A stretch of DNA of 64,000 nucleotides from Streptococcus sp. WB01_FAA12 (GCF_012843315.1 NZ_JABAEX010000004.1:54304-118303); one strand, 5' to 3'; positions 13,652-22,231 are shown, counted from the first letter of the stretch. Translations and numbers: made by a program. Notes: generated by a model not told the origin, from the letters alone.

Positions 13652-14005
13652 ATGCAGCTAAGATTGAAAGAACTTAGAGAGGACCTGTGTCTCTCTGTAG
13701 TACAGATGGCAAAAGAAACAGGTGTTTCACAAAATACAATTCATTTGTATGAGCGAGGTGGATATCCATCTATTAAGCAAATTGAAACGATTGCTAAAAC
13801 CTATGATGTAAACCCTGCATGGTTAGTTGGGTGGATAGATGATGAAACGATGCCTGCAATCCAGGTAGTCGAAAAAGTGGTCTATAAAGAAAGTCCAACA
13901 GCAAGACTGCCAGATTATCACAATAACAATAACGATGGCAAAATTATCAAATGGGTTAAATCCAAAAGATACATGGGAGGTAAGGTTTGGTCAAAAAGAA
14001 CTTAA
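13652..14005 (+). CDS. XRE-family regulator with extended tail (117 aa)
   Basis: Residues 1-65 are a helix-turn-helix of XRE type (LKELREDLCLSVVQMAKETG, then IHLYERGGYPSIKQI, ending NPAWLVGW). The remainder is a polar, Asn-rich and basic tail (about 85-117). It precedes and overlaps the late regulator gene by 19 bp, so both are made together late in the early operon. It could modulate the early-to-late switch; that is inference from position. Confidence 0.8.
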   Translation: MQLRLKELREDLCLSVVQMAKETGVSQNTIHLYERGGYPSIKQIETIAKTYDVNPAWLVGWIDDETMPAIQVVEKVVYKESPTARLPDYHNNNNDGKIIKWVKSKRYMGGKVWSKRT

Positions 14006-14451
14006 CAAAAGCACGAAGGGATTATCTCGAGTTTGAACTCGATGATAAATATTTAAAGATTGACAAACTTATTGGCCAACGTAGACATGAGCTAGAACGT
14101 TTGTACGAAGTTAAGCATCTTACCGTTCCTGGTATTGATGATACTGGAGCAAGTGGCAGTGGGACATTCGTCAACAGGTCGGAGAATCTAGCGGTTGCTT
14201 ATGCAAGCGATCCTATGATTTTAAGATTAGAAAATCTCCAAAACGCTATTTCCCAATTACTAGAGAATCTAGAACCAGATGACAAAAAAATCTTTTATCT
14301 TCGCTGGGGAGAACATACTGGATACGACTGGATTCAAGTTTGGCACATCATGGAAAATGGAGAAACTGGGTACTTGTATAGACACAGCAAGCAGATTTAC
14401 AGAAGACGAGAAGTGATTCTCGATACACTTTCAAATCTGCTCTTTATGTAA
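13987..14451 (+). CDS. ArpU/RinA-type late transcription regulator
   Basis: A 154-residue protein starting at TTG, 6 bp after GGGAGG. The N-terminal half is helical and basic. The C-terminal half (about 85-150) resembles a sigma region 4-like fold: LEDLEPDDKKIFYLRWGE in spirit, with DWIQVWHIM and RHSKQIYRRREVIL as the likely DNA-contacting helices. The pattern and the position as the last gene before the late promoter match the ArpU/RinA group, which turns on packaging, structural and lysis genes. The very next element is a consensus promoter with an immediate terminator. Confidence 0.75.
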   Translation: MVKKNLTKARRDYLEFELDDKYLKIDKLIGQRRHELERLYEVKHLTVPGIDDTGASGSGTFVNRSENLAVAYASDPMILRLENLQNAISQLLENLEPDDKKIFYLRWGEHTGYDWIQVWHIMENGETGYLYRHSKQIYRRREVILDTLSNLLFM

Positions 14452-14474
14452 AGTTGTCAAAAAAACATATAGAA

Positions 14475-14503
14475 TTGACAAAAAGAATGTGGTAAATTAG
14501 TAT
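14475..14503 (+). promoter_or_regulatory. Likely late promoter
   Basis: TTGACA (14475-14480), 17-bp spacer, TAGTAT (14498-14503). Transcription should begin near 14510, only a few bases before the terminator hairpin at 14515. This arrangement is reminiscent of lambda pR'. Confidence 0.75.
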
Positions 14504-14514
14504 CGTGAAGAATA

Positions 14515-14540
14515 GCAGAGAGGAAATCTCTGCTTTTTTT
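14515..14540 (+). terminator. Promoter-proximal intrinsic terminator
   Basis: GCAGAGA (14515-14521) pairs with TCTCTGC (14527-14533), followed by seven T. It would end RNA about 30 nt after the predicted late start unless bypassed. Confidence 0.85.
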
Positions 14541-14566
14541 GTGCATTAAAAAGGAGGTGAAGATAT

Positions 14567-15133
14567 GTGGTAGTTGTTGAACCAATCAGAAATAGAGATG
14601 ATGTTCAGCTTATGATTAAATGGATGACGTTGCATAGTGCAGTCAAAGAGTCAGATAGACAACGGAACCTCATGCTCTTCCTTTCTGGTGTTAATTTGGG
14701 ATTTCGTATTGGTGATATCGTTAAACTGAAAGTAAAGCACGTTAAAGGTTGGCATGTCCAGATCGTCGATGAAAAGACAGACAAACCAACTAAACGAAAG
14801 ATGCCAAAGAAATTCAAGAATGCTATGAGGCAGTACATCAAAGATAAGAAAGATGAAGACTTCCTCTTTCCAAGCCGAAACGGAAAGCACCAGCATATAA
14901 AACCTAACACAGCTTACAAGATCATAAAGAAAGCTGCTGAAGAAGTCGGTCTAGAAAACATAGCTACTCACTCGATGAGGAAGACCTTTGGCTTATTCAT
15001 GTACGAACAAACCAAGGATGTCGCTCTGATAATGGACCTACTGAACCACTCAAGCCAGAGTATTTCACTGAGATACATAGGCAAAAACCAAGATTCACAA
15101 GACCGAGCCATGACGAAGTTTCAGGGCTTTTAA
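14567..15133 (+). CDS. Short tyrosine recombinase (second recombinase of the prophage)
   Basis: A 188-residue catalytic-domain-only tyrosine recombinase. Visible elements are GVNLGFRIGDIVKLKVKHVK with the first Arg, THSMRKTFG (HxxR), LLNHSSQSISLRYIG with the second His and the catalytic Tyr. It lacks the N-terminal arm- and core-binding domains of the integrase at the left end. It begins at GTG behind AAGGAGGTGA. Genes of this kind sit between ArpU and the packaging genes in many low-GC phages; they may resolve multimers or assist genome handling. The call is firm; the role is not known. Confidence 0.85.
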   Translation: MVVVEPIRNRDDVQLMIKWMTLHSAVKESDRQRNLMLFLSGVNLGFRIGDIVKLKVKHVKGWHVQIVDEKTDKPTKRKMPKKFKNAMRQYIKDKKDEDFLFPSRNGKHQHIKPNTAYKIIKKAAEEVGLENIATHSMRKTFGLFMYEQTKDVALIMDLLNHSSQSISLRYIGKNQDSQDRAMTKFQGF

Positions 15134-15298
15134 TTTTTTTATTTTACTATCAATTCATTGTTTTGAGGTTATGATGATTTCATTTCGCACTTGCAAGATA
15201 AACGCTTGATAAATCTGAATTAAAACTCATGTAGCGAATTCACTAGAATATGTAAAACAAGGAATTGAGAGAGTAAAAATAGCGAGGTTTACAAAAGT
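15134..15298. other. Non-coding stretch between recombinase and small ORF
   Basis: AT-rich, starting with TTTTTTATTTTAC after the recombinase stop. I see no stable hairpin or convincing promoter, and no ORF above 15 codons with a ribosome site. It may hold a secondary promoter for packaging genes. Confidence 0.4.
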
Positions 15299-15478
15299 AT
15301 GTTAGGTCTAATACGAGGATTGATTCTCAAGATAAAAGATAAAGATAACAGAGAATATTTTTTTGATTCTCAAATTGAAGAATCTATTATTCGATTTCAA
15401 AAACTAGCAAACCAAACTTTAATTAGCTCTGACAATTTTGCTGAATCACTTTTGGAAATCAAGAGGATAATCTTTTGA
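15299..15478 (+). CDS. Hypothetical small phage protein (59 aa) before HNH
   Basis: An ATG-initiated frame of 59 codons: MLGLIRGLILKIKDKDNREY, then helical IEESIIRFQKLANQ, ending LLEIKRIIF. It overlaps the TTG start of the HNH gene by 4 bp, the junction typical of coupled phage genes. The ribosome site (GAGG, 12 bp upstream) is weak. Unrecognised. Confidence 0.5.
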   Translation: MLGLIRGLILKIKDKDNREYFFDSQIEESIIRFQKLANQTLISSDNFAESLLEIKRIIF

Positions 15479-15792
15479 AAATAGAAGTAGGAACTAGAGC
15501 AGACCGAACAGAGTTTTATAATTCCAGCGAATGGAGAGAGCTTCGTAAGTTTGCACTTGAACGTGATCACTACGAATGTGTTTGGTGCAAAGACGAAGGC
15601 AAAGTCACGAGAGAGAACTTAGAGGTTGACCACATCAAGGAGCTTGAGTTCTATCCAGAGTTCGCTCTTGACTTAGACAATCTTAGAACTCTATGCAAAG
15701 AATGTCATAACAAACGTCACGGACGTTTCCAATTTCGAAAATCTAAAAAAATGATTGAGAAAAATTTCAGAACAGACGAATTTTGGGGATGA
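15475..15792 (+). CDS. Phage HNH endonuclease
   Basis: A 105-residue HNH nuclease: CVWCKDEG zinc pair, EVDHIKEL (His-metal), LDLDNLRTLCKECHNKRHGR with the second Cys pair, Asn and last His. HNH proteins next to terminase in HK97-type phages assist terminase in cutting DNA at cos during packaging. The start is TTG behind AAGAGGATAATC. The likely cos region follows directly at 15793. Confidence 0.93.
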   Translation: MKIEVGTRADRTEFYNSSEWRELRKFALERDHYECVWCKDEGKVTRENLEVDHIKELEFYPEFALDLDNLRTLCKECHNKRHGRFQFRKSKKMIEKNFRTDEFWG

Positions 15793-15899
15793 TAACACCC
15801 CCCGGTCAAAAAAAATCCAGTATTTTTAAGGCTTTGGGAACCGGTGGGAGGGGTTAACTGTCCAAATTTTTAACAAAAAATTAAAGGGGGTGGGGGGTA
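15793..15899. other. Candidate cos packaging site
   Basis: The 107 bp between the HNH nuclease and the small terminase hold unusually G/C-rich blocks: ACACCCCCCGGTC at the left, GAACCGGTGGGAGGGGTTAAC in the middle and GGGGGTGGGGGGT at the right. The first two blocks form an imperfect inverted repeat (TAAC..CCCCC..CCGGT). HNH-terS flanking and this base composition are typical of cos sites. Overhang type cannot be decided from sequence. Confidence 0.5.
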
Positions 15900-16238
15900 A
15901 TGGAAGAATACTCAGAAAAAAATATAAAAGAATTAGAAAATCAGCTACTTTCTAAAATCGGCTATTTTAGTCCTAGAAAAAAGGATGCGATCCAGTACGA
16001 AAAAGTGAATCGTTATCTTTATCTCGTCAGACTGCTCTATGAGCTGAAAGCCAAACTTCATGAAGACGGATTGGTCATCACTGTCCACAACGGCCAACAA
16101 AGATTCCAAAAAGCGAATTCTCTCATCAAGGAAATCAACACAACAAGCAATCAGCTTTTGGCGATTGAGCGCTCGTTTGATTTCGAGGTTGAAAATTCTC
16201 CTGTTGAGAAATCTACGTCTGGAAGTGATCTGTTATGA
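15900..16238 (+). CDS. terS: Terminase small subunit (P27 family)
   Basis: A 112-residue DNA-recognition subunit of the packaging motor: IKELENQLLSKIGYFSPRKK, the helical YEKVNRYLYLVRLLYELKAK, and LVITVHNGQQRFQKANSLIK, matching the P27-type small terminase. It would bind cos, which lies directly upstream, and hand DNA to TerL. Overlaps terL by 4 bp. Confidence 0.85.
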   Translation: MEEYSEKNIKELENQLLSKIGYFSPRKKDAIQYEKVNRYLYLVRLLYELKAKLHEDGLVITVHNGQQRFQKANSLIKEINTTSNQLLAIERSFDFEVENSPVEKSTSGSDLL

Positions 16239-17875
16239 TTTCTCATCCGCTAGTTGATGACTACATCAAAATGGCCGAGAGTGGAGAAATCGTCGTCAAC
16301 AAGGAAAGAAAGCTGCTGTTTAAAATTATCAAGGAGAAAATCTATCCTCGTGATGATTTGTATTTTGATAATGACCTGATTGAGAAATTCATTCGGTTTA
16401 CGGAAAAGAACTTTTTTCCTCTAGCGAAATACCAGCTTTTCTTGACCCCGTTCATTTTTCTTTTTAGGAAAGAGGATGGAGAGCCACACTTCGACGAGCA
16501 TCTATATACTTTATCTCGTGGTGGTGGTAAGAATGGTTTTATGTCGGCAAGGTCAGCGTTCTTTATCAGCCCTATCTACCCTATCAGAGATTATGATGTG
16601 ACCATCACTGCCAATTCTGAGAAGCAGGGCAAGGTTTCGTTTGAGGAGGTCTATGAGACTATCCAAAGGCGAGGTCTTGAGGACCATTTCTATCTAACTA
16701 AAATGTCTATTACAGGTCGAGCGAATAACTCGGTCTTTTCTTTTCGGACGAACAATCCGAAGACCATGGACTCAGCTCGTGATGGTTGTCTTGAGTTTGA
16801 TGAGATTCACCAGTTTGAAGATGATAAGGCCGTGAAGGTTCAACGGTCTGGTCTTGGTAAGATTGCTCATGCTCGGACTTTCTACAACGGGACGAATGGA
16901 TATGTGCGTGAGGGATTCTATGACAAGCTGATAGATAAGTCTATGCAAATCTTGAATGGAGAGGTTGACGATTTCAGGCTATTCCCTTTCATCTGCAAGC
17001 TAGACAATGCGGACGAAGTAGATGATATGAAGAACTGGCCAAAGGCAAATCCGATGTTGGATGAAAGCACTCCTTACGCTAAGAGGTTGCTTGCAAGAAC
17101 CAAGGCTGACTATGATGACCTTGAGTTGGAACCGTCTGGCCGTCAGGAGTTCATGACAAAACGGATGAATCTTCCCGAAGCGGACCTTGAGAAAGATGTT
17201 ACTTCTCGAGAAAAGTTAGTTGCTTGTTTACGGTCTCCTGGTATCGACTTGAAAGGTCGGTCATGTGTGGCTGGTTTTGACTATGCGAGCATCCGAGACT
17301 TTGCGAGCGTTGGTTTGCTATTTAAGAATGGTGATGAGTTCATCTGGAAGCAACATTCATTTGCACGGAAATCGTTTTTGAAAGCTTTCAAGCTAAAAGC
17401 ACCTATTGAAGAATGGGCTGAAAAAGGCTTGTTTACAATCGTTGATGGTCCGAGTATTGATCCTCGGCTTTTGATTGCCAAGCTGGAAGAATGGAGAAAT
17501 CTTTATCAGATTGAGCTTGTATGTGCTGATGGTTTCAGAATGGACTTGTTGAAGCCATTGCTAGAAGAGGCTGGGTTTGAATATGAGTTCTTGAGAAATC
17601 CTGGGGCGATTCAATCCAAGGTCGCACCAATCATCGAAGATGGATTTGCGAATGAGCGGTTTATCTTTGAAAATGACAACTCTATGATTTGGTATACAGA
17701 TAATACCTATGTCAAAGAGGACAAGGATGGCAATAAGCGTTTCTTGAAGAAAGAGCCTGTCAGAAGAAAGACAGATGGGTTCCATGCTTTGATAGCTGCT
17801 CTCTACAAGCGTGAGCTTGTGCAAGAGTCGAATATTGGGGAATTCCTTGACATGATTGATAGTTGGGAGTTTTAA
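16235..17875 (+). CDS. terL: Terminase large subunit (HK97/P27-type)
   Basis: This 546-residue packaging ATPase and nuclease translocates DNA into the prohead. The ATPase has an atypical Walker A, LSRGGGKNGFM (about residue 95), Walker B in CLEFDEIHQF (about 185), and the coupling segment FYNGTNGYVREG. The nuclease has AGFDYASIRDFASVG (about 347, first metal Asp), VCADGFRMD (about 430) and KTDGFHALIAAL (about 512). The length matches the family. It starts ATG overlapping terS and is followed by a 58-bp gap before portal. Confidence 0.96.
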   Translation: MISHPLVDDYIKMAESGEIVVNKERKLLFKIIKEKIYPRDDLYFDNDLIEKFIRFTEKNFFPLAKYQLFLTPFIFLFRKEDGEPHFDEHLYTLSRGGGKNGFMSARSAFFISPIYPIRDYDVTITANSEKQGKVSFEEVYETIQRRGLEDHFYLTKMSITGRANNSVFSFRTNNPKTMDSARDGCLEFDEIHQFEDDKAVKVQRSGLGKIAHARTFYNGTNGYVREGFYDKLIDKSMQILNGEVDDFRLFPFICKLDNADEVDDMKNWPKANPMLDESTPYAKRLLARTKADYDDLELEPSGRQEFMTKRMNLPEADLEKDVTSREKLVACLRSPGIDLKGRSCVAGFDYASIRDFASVGLLFKNGDEFIWKQHSFARKSFLKAFKLKAPIEEWAEKGLFTIVDGPSIDPRLLIAKLEEWRNLYQIELVCADGFRMDLLKPLLEEAGFEYEFLRNPGAIQSKVAPIIEDGFANERFIFENDNSMIWYTDNTYVKEDKDGNKRFLKKEPVRRKTDGFHALIAALYKRELVQESNIGEFLDMIDSWEF

Positions 17876-17933
17876 TCTAAGCATAAATTTTGGGTGGGTG
17901 GTCGGCAGAAATTAAAAGAAAGGAGGAAGTGCA

Positions 17934-19085
17934 TTGGGGTTACTGAATTTATTTAAGCGTGAAGTGCCAGAGGTTGGTTTTGAGTTCGAGGAACTTGAGC
18001 GGATGTTTGGGAATCTCCAACTTAAAAGTTTAGCGATTGATAAGTCAGCTGAGTTCATCGCTCGAATTTTCGCTAAGTCAGTGTTTAAGTATCAAGAAAA
18101 TGGCAAGGTTAAGTCTTCTGATTGGGACTACTTGCTGAATGTAAGGCCTAACAAGAACGAATCTGCGTCAGATTTTTGGCAAAAGGTCGTCTATCGGTTG
18201 ATCACTAAGAATGAGGTCCTAATCTTTCTTACAACTGATGACCAGTTGCTTGTTGCTGACTCTTATACACGGACAAAATATGCTGTTTATGATGATGTGT
18301 TTGAGTTTGTAACTTGTAGAGGATATACCTTTGAGAAGCGTTTTCGGATGAGTGAAGTCATTTTCTTACAGTACAACAATAACCGACTGCAAGATTATAT
18401 TTCTGACTTATTTGCTGATTACGAGAAGTTGCACACTCGTTTGGTCGAGGCCTTGGCTAGGAATAATCAAATTAGAGGAACTCTGAAAACCAAAAATAAT
18501 GGGAGTTTTGATCAGCAGATGCGTGATAAACTCCAATCATATGCTGATGGTCTTTTTAAATCATTTAGTACCAAGACGATTGCCATTGTTCCAGCTCAAG
18601 ATGGAATGGAATATTCCGAGCATACGAATACAACAGGGACTTCAAATATTTCTGTTGATGAGTTGAAGAAACTTCGTCGGCAATTTGATGATGAGGTCGC
18701 GGACGTCTTAGGGATTCCAACAGCTTTAAGTCATGGCGATATGGCCAATCTTGAAAATAGCCAAAAGATGTTCAATAGTTATTGTTACCAATCACTCGTT
18801 AAGAAAATGAGTGATGGACTTAATTTCGCTTTAGTGTCAAGACGGCAATACGAGCGCAATAATCTATTTTTAATCATCGGCGAAGGTCAGAAAGATAAGT
18901 TTGCACTTGCTGAAAACATTGATAAGCTTATTTCTTCTGGGGCGATGACTCGAAACGAGGTGCGCTCTGAACTTGGCTTAGAATCTGTCCCTGGTGGCGA
19001 TAAATTCCTCATCACCAAAAACTATCAACTTGGTGAACAGTTAGAGAAAGGAGGTGAGAAAGAAGATGAAAGTAATTCCGATTAA
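17934..19085 (+). CDS. Phage portal protein (HK97 family)
   Basis: A 383-residue portal subunit forming the dodecameric DNA channel at the capsid vertex. It begins at TTG, 7 bp after AGGAGG. Characteristic parts are SDWDYLLNVRPNKNESASDF near residue 65, FWQKVVYRLITKNEVLIFL, and the late VADVLGIPTALSHGDMANLE segment. The C-terminus is disordered and acidic. The 3' end overlaps the protease gene, the usual portal-protease-capsid order. Confidence 0.93.
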   Translation: MGLLNLFKREVPEVGFEFEELERMFGNLQLKSLAIDKSAEFIARIFAKSVFKYQENGKVKSSDWDYLLNVRPNKNESASDFWQKVVYRLITKNEVLIFLTTDDQLLVADSYTRTKYAVYDDVFEFVTCRGYTFEKRFRMSEVIFLQYNNNRLQDYISDLFADYEKLHTRLVEALARNNQIRGTLKTKNNGSFDQQMRDKLQSYADGLFKSFSTKTIAIVPAQDGMEYSEHTNTTGTSNISVDELKKLRRQFDDEVADVLGIPTALSHGDMANLENSQKMFNSYCYQSLVKKMSDGLNFALVSRRQYERNNLFLIIGEGQKDKFALAENIDKLISSGAMTRNEVRSELGLESVPGGDKFLITKNYQLGEQLEKGGEKEDESNSD

Positions 19086-19848
19086 GGGTACGATTATTTC
19101 TAACGATGATCGCTGGATTTATGACTGGCTTGAGTGGGAAGCTACCGCTCCAAAAGATGTCGTCCTCCCTGAAAGTGGTGAACCGATTGAGGTTCATATC
19201 AATTCGGGCGGTGGAGATGTTTATGCTGGTAGTGAAATCTATACTGCTCTACGCTCGTATCCAGGTGATGTGACCGTGAAAATTGTCGGTATTGCAGCAA
19301 GCGCAGCAAGCGTGATTGCAATGGCAGGAGACACGGTTGAAATCAGTCCGACTGCCCAAATCATGATCCACAACGTTTCAACGCAAGTGAACGGAGACCA
19401 TAATGCCTTGCTTCATGAGGCCGGTGTGCTAGAAGGGTTTAACAAGTCTATTGCTAGCGCTTATGTTCATAAGACTGGAAAGGCTCTTGATGACTTGCTT
19501 GACTTGATGAACAAGACTACCTGGTTTGATGCTGAATCAGCTTTGAATCATGGATTTGTAGACAAGATTATGTTTACAAACGAAGTCGCTCCGACTCTGG
19601 TAGCGAGTGAAACTCCTATGATCCCAAGTGATTTTATCGAAAAAATGAGGTCAGCAATGACACCAGATATCGATAAAATCGCAGAACTGGTAGCTAAAAA
19701 GCTAGAAGCTAAACTACCAGATATACAAATAGACAAAGAGGCTTTTGAAAATAGCGAATTTCTACAGAAGAAATTCAATTTTCCAGAAAGTCCAGAAAAT
19801 AACACAGACAAGGCTGTTCCTAAAGGGTTCGGTCTTTTTATGTTTTAA
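19066..19848 (+). CDS. ClpP-type prohead maturation protease
   Basis: A 260-residue serine protease that processes capsid and scaffold. The ClpP/crotonase fold shows HINSGGGDVYAGSEIYTAL (residues 44-62), the catalytic Ser in IAASAASVIAMAG (Ser79) and His102 in IMIHNVS. The C-terminal third (about 190-260) is polar and helical and may act as an internal scaffold. ATG at 19066 is used because AAAGGAGG stands 11 bp before; an in-frame GTG overlaps that ribosome site. Confidence 0.93.
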   Translation: MKVIPIKGTIISNDDRWIYDWLEWEATAPKDVVLPESGEPIEVHINSGGGDVYAGSEIYTALRSYPGDVTVKIVGIAASAASVIAMAGDTVEISPTAQIMIHNVSTQVNGDHNALLHEAGVLEGFNKSIASAYVHKTGKALDDLLDLMNKTTWFDAESALNHGFVDKIMFTNEVAPTLVASETPMIPSDFIEKMRSAMTPDIDKIAELVAKKLEAKLPDIQIDKEAFENSEFLQKKFNFPESPENNTDKAVPKGFGLFMF

Positions 19849-19864
19849 GAAAGGAAAAAACAGA

Positions 19865-20986
19865 ATGACAATGCAATTATCTAACCAATTTGAAAAACAA
19901 CGTCAGGCATTTTTGGATGCCGTTGCAAATGGTGCACCTCAAGAAGAACAAGCGAAGCTATACAATGACATGATCGAGTCCATGACAAATGAAATGATGG
20001 CTCAAGCTCGTGATGCTGCCCGTGAAGAAGTTTCAACCTTAAATCCATACGATGCTAAGCTGACCGCTGAAGCTCGTGAGTTTTTCAATAACATTGAAAA
20101 AGCCGCACCTAAGGGAGTTGAAAAACTCTTCCCACAAGAAACAATCGACCGTATCTTTGAAGATATGGTTATGGCACGTCCACTCCTTCAGCATATCGGC
20201 CTTAAAAATGCTGGTATCCGTTTGAAATTCCTTAAATCAGAGCAAACTGGTCAAGCTGTTTGGGGCAAAATCAATTCAGAAATCGAAGGACAACTTAAAC
20301 AAGAATTCAACGATGAAGAAGCAATTCAACACAAGTTGACTGCTTTCGTTGTGATTCCAAAAGATGCCGAAAAATTTGGTCCAGCTTGGTTGCAAAAATT
20401 TGTTTCTGCACAAATTACAGAAGCCTTTGCCGCTGCCCTTGAAGCTGCTTTCTTGAACGGCGATGGAGACAACAAACCTATCGGTCTTTCTCGTACTCTC
20501 TCAGGGACTGTTGAAAGCAATAAGACAACTTATGCTGAAAAAACAGCTCAAACTGCTAAGTTGACTTTTGCTGACTCAGCAACCGTAGTCAAAGAATTGA
20601 CAAATGTTTACAAACATCACTCTGTAAAAGCGGACGGAACAACTCCAGTTGCAGTAGAAGGCAACCTTGTGATGGTTGTTAACCCAGCTGATGCTTGGGA
20701 TGTAAAGAAACAATACACTTCATTGAATGCTCAAGGAGTTTATATCACTGCGATGCCATTTAACCTTATCTTGGTTGAATCCGTGGCGCAGACTGCTGGT
20801 AAAGTAACTACATTTGTCAAAGGTCGTTATGATGCCTTTGTCGGTGGCGGTATTTCATTCGGTCGCTACACAGAAACCTATGCTTTGGAAGATTTGGACC
20901 TCTACACTGCTAAGCAATTTGCTTATGGTAAGGCTCACGATGAAAAGACTGCAGCAGTCTGGACTCTACAACTTCCTCAAGCCTAA
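19865..20986 (+). CDS. Major capsid protein (HK97 fold)
   Basis: A 373-residue shell protein. The N-terminal helical segment (about 1-75, with FLDAVANGAPQEEQAKLYND) is probably the cleavable delta domain. The HK97 body follows with MARPLLQHIGLKNAGIRLKF, an E-loop region, and AALEAAFLNGDGDNKPIGLS typical of the P domain. The ATG at 19865 follows AAAGGAAA and is preferred over a longer frame running through the protease gene. Codon usage shifts to strongly expressed codons, as expected of the most abundant virion protein. Confidence 0.95.
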   Translation: MTMQLSNQFEKQRQAFLDAVANGAPQEEQAKLYNDMIESMTNEMMAQARDAAREEVSTLNPYDAKLTAEAREFFNNIEKAAPKGVEKLFPQETIDRIFEDMVMARPLLQHIGLKNAGIRLKFLKSEQTGQAVWGKINSEIEGQLKQEFNDEEAIQHKLTAFVVIPKDAEKFGPAWLQKFVSAQITEAFAAALEAAFLNGDGDNKPIGLSRTLSGTVESNKTTYAEKTAQTAKLTFADSATVVKELTNVYKHHSVKADGTTPVAVEGNLVMVVNPADAWDVKKQYTSLNAQGVYITAMPFNLILVESVAQTAGKVTTFVKGRYDAFVGGGISFGRYTETYALEDLDLYTAKQFAYGKAHDEKTAAVWTLQLPQA

Positions 20987-21001
20987 TCTAGGAGTTGAGC
21001 C

Positions 21002-21292
21002 ATGACTCCAGAAGAACAACTTCATCCGCTCCTAAAATCTTTCAAGGAGCGGATGAGGATTTTTCATAATGGGGAGGATGCAAACCTCTCCAAAATGTTG
21101 GAAAGTTCTGAGTCAGCCATTCTCAGTCTGGTCGGTAGTAAGGACTCTGCTAATCCACGAGTGAGAGAGCTTATTTTAGAACGTGCTCGATATGTCTACA
21201 ATGATCAAGTTGAACTTTTCTACGGGAACTTTCAAGGGGATTTGATGGCATTATCACTAGAAAATTACAAATTGGAGGAAAAACATGATTAA
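21002..21292 (+). CDS. Head-tail connector (gp6-like)
   Basis: A 96-residue helical protein: LLKSFKERMRIFHNGEDANL, then MLESSESAILSLVGSKDSA and RELILERARYVYNDQVELF. This is the pattern of HK97 gp6-like adaptors that stack under the portal. It starts 15 bp after the capsid stop, behind AGGAGTTGAGCC, and overlaps the next gene by 8 bp. Confidence 0.82.
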   Translation: MTPEEQLHPLLKSFKERMRIFHNGEDANLSKMLESSESAILSLVGSKDSANPRVRELILERARYVYNDQVELFYGNFQGDLMALSLENYKLEEKHD

Positions 21293-21461
21293 GGTTTTAA
21301 AAGGATTTTATGACCTCAAAGAAGGGGTATATCGTTCTACTGGCCAAGAATTTGAAGCGACAAAAGAGCGCTTTGATGAAATCGACGGGGCGCTTCCTGG
21401 CTTTGTTGAATGGACAGAAAAACAACCAGAAGTAACAATTCCTGATGTCCTATCAGACTAA
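21285..21461 (+). CDS. Hypothetical small head protein (58 aa)
   Basis: A 58-residue ORF starting behind TTGGAGGAAAAAC: MIKVLKGFYDLKEGVYRSTG, then EFEATKERFDEIDGA and an acidic end. It resembles the small SH3-like phage proteins placed between connector and closure genes, which may decorate the neck. Tight overlaps on both sides (8 and 17 bp) support coding. Confidence 0.7.
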   Translation: MIKVLKGFYDLKEGVYRSTGQEFEATKERFDEIDGALPGFVEWTEKQPEVTIPDVLSD

Positions 21462-21837
21462 TCGCCCTAGCTATCGATATAAAAAGCCTGAGGCTCAAAA
21501 TGGAGACCTGAGAACCCCCTTGACTTTCTATACTTCTAAAGTCGAGGAGGGGCTTCATGGTCGTGATGTGAGTCACGAGAAGGCTTTTTTTACGATGGGC
21601 CAAGTTTACTCCCCTAGCTTTAAAGACATAGAGATTGCAACTGGTAAGTCTATGCAAGCTAAGATGACTTTGAAAATCCGAGATCCTTTGTCTGATTATC
21701 AGCCGAAGAATGAGCATTTTGTCGAAGTTGGCGACAACCGTCTCAGTGGTGAAAAATGGCAAATTATCGATGTTCGTCCTGATTTTGATAATCGGGATTT
21801 TTTGATAGTTATTATCGGTGGTGGTCAAGATGTCTAG
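21445..21837 (+). CDS. Head-tail closure protein
   Basis: A 130-residue beta-rich protein: LRTPLTFYTSKVEEGLHGRD, then SPSFKDIEIATGKSMQAKMT and RLSGEKWQIIDVRPDFDNRD. The pattern and the position after gp6 correspond to the stopper/closure family (SPP1 gp16-like, HK97 gp7-like). It seals DNA in the head before tail joining. Confidence 0.75.
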   Translation: MSYQTNRPSYRYKKPEAQNGDLRTPLTFYTSKVEEGLHGRDVSHEKAFFTMGQVYSPSFKDIEIATGKSMQAKMTLKIRDPLSDYQPKNEHFVEVGDNRLSGEKWQIIDVRPDFDNRDFLIVIIGGGQDV

Positions 21838-22231
21838 TGGAGCAGAATTAAGAGGCTTTGATGATGTTCTTAGAAACCTTGAAGTTCATCTTGGCGATAC
21901 TAAGGTCAAACGTGCTACTAGTCGTGCCTTGAAAGCAGTTGCAGATGAGACTCTAGAAGAGTTTAAAGGTGCTTTGCAAGTCTACAAAGATACTGGAGCA
22001 ACTATTGAAAGTGCTACTGTTGGGCGTGTGACTGGTCTTGCTGCTGGCGTCCCTGTTGTGAAAATCGGTTTTGGTGAAGGCTCTCGTTGGCGCTTGGTTC
22101 ACTTGAATGAGTTTGGATATAGCAAGAATCCACATCCGAGAGGTTTCGGTGTTATCAGACGCTTCTCAGAGGCCCATGCTAAAACATACAAATACAGGGT
22201 GGCTAGTCATTTGAAGATAGGAGGGTTTTAG
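21830..22231 (+). CDS. HK97 gp10-like neck protein
   Basis: A 133-residue protein of the HK97-gp10 family: AELRGFDDVLRNLEVHLGDT at the start, a helical KRATSRALKAVADETLEEFK, then VPVVKIGFGEGSRWRLVHLN and FGYSKNPHPRGFG. The last motif is typical of the family. It sits between closure and tail terminator as expected. The ATG at 21830 is chosen; two GTG codons just upstream are in frame and cannot be excluded. Confidence 0.85.
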   Translation: MSSGAELRGFDDVLRNLEVHLGDTKVKRATSRALKAVADETLEEFKGALQVYKDTGATIESATVGRVTGLAAGVPVVKIGFGEGSRWRLVHLNEFGYSKNPHPRGFGVIRRFSEAHAKTYKYRVASHLKIGGF

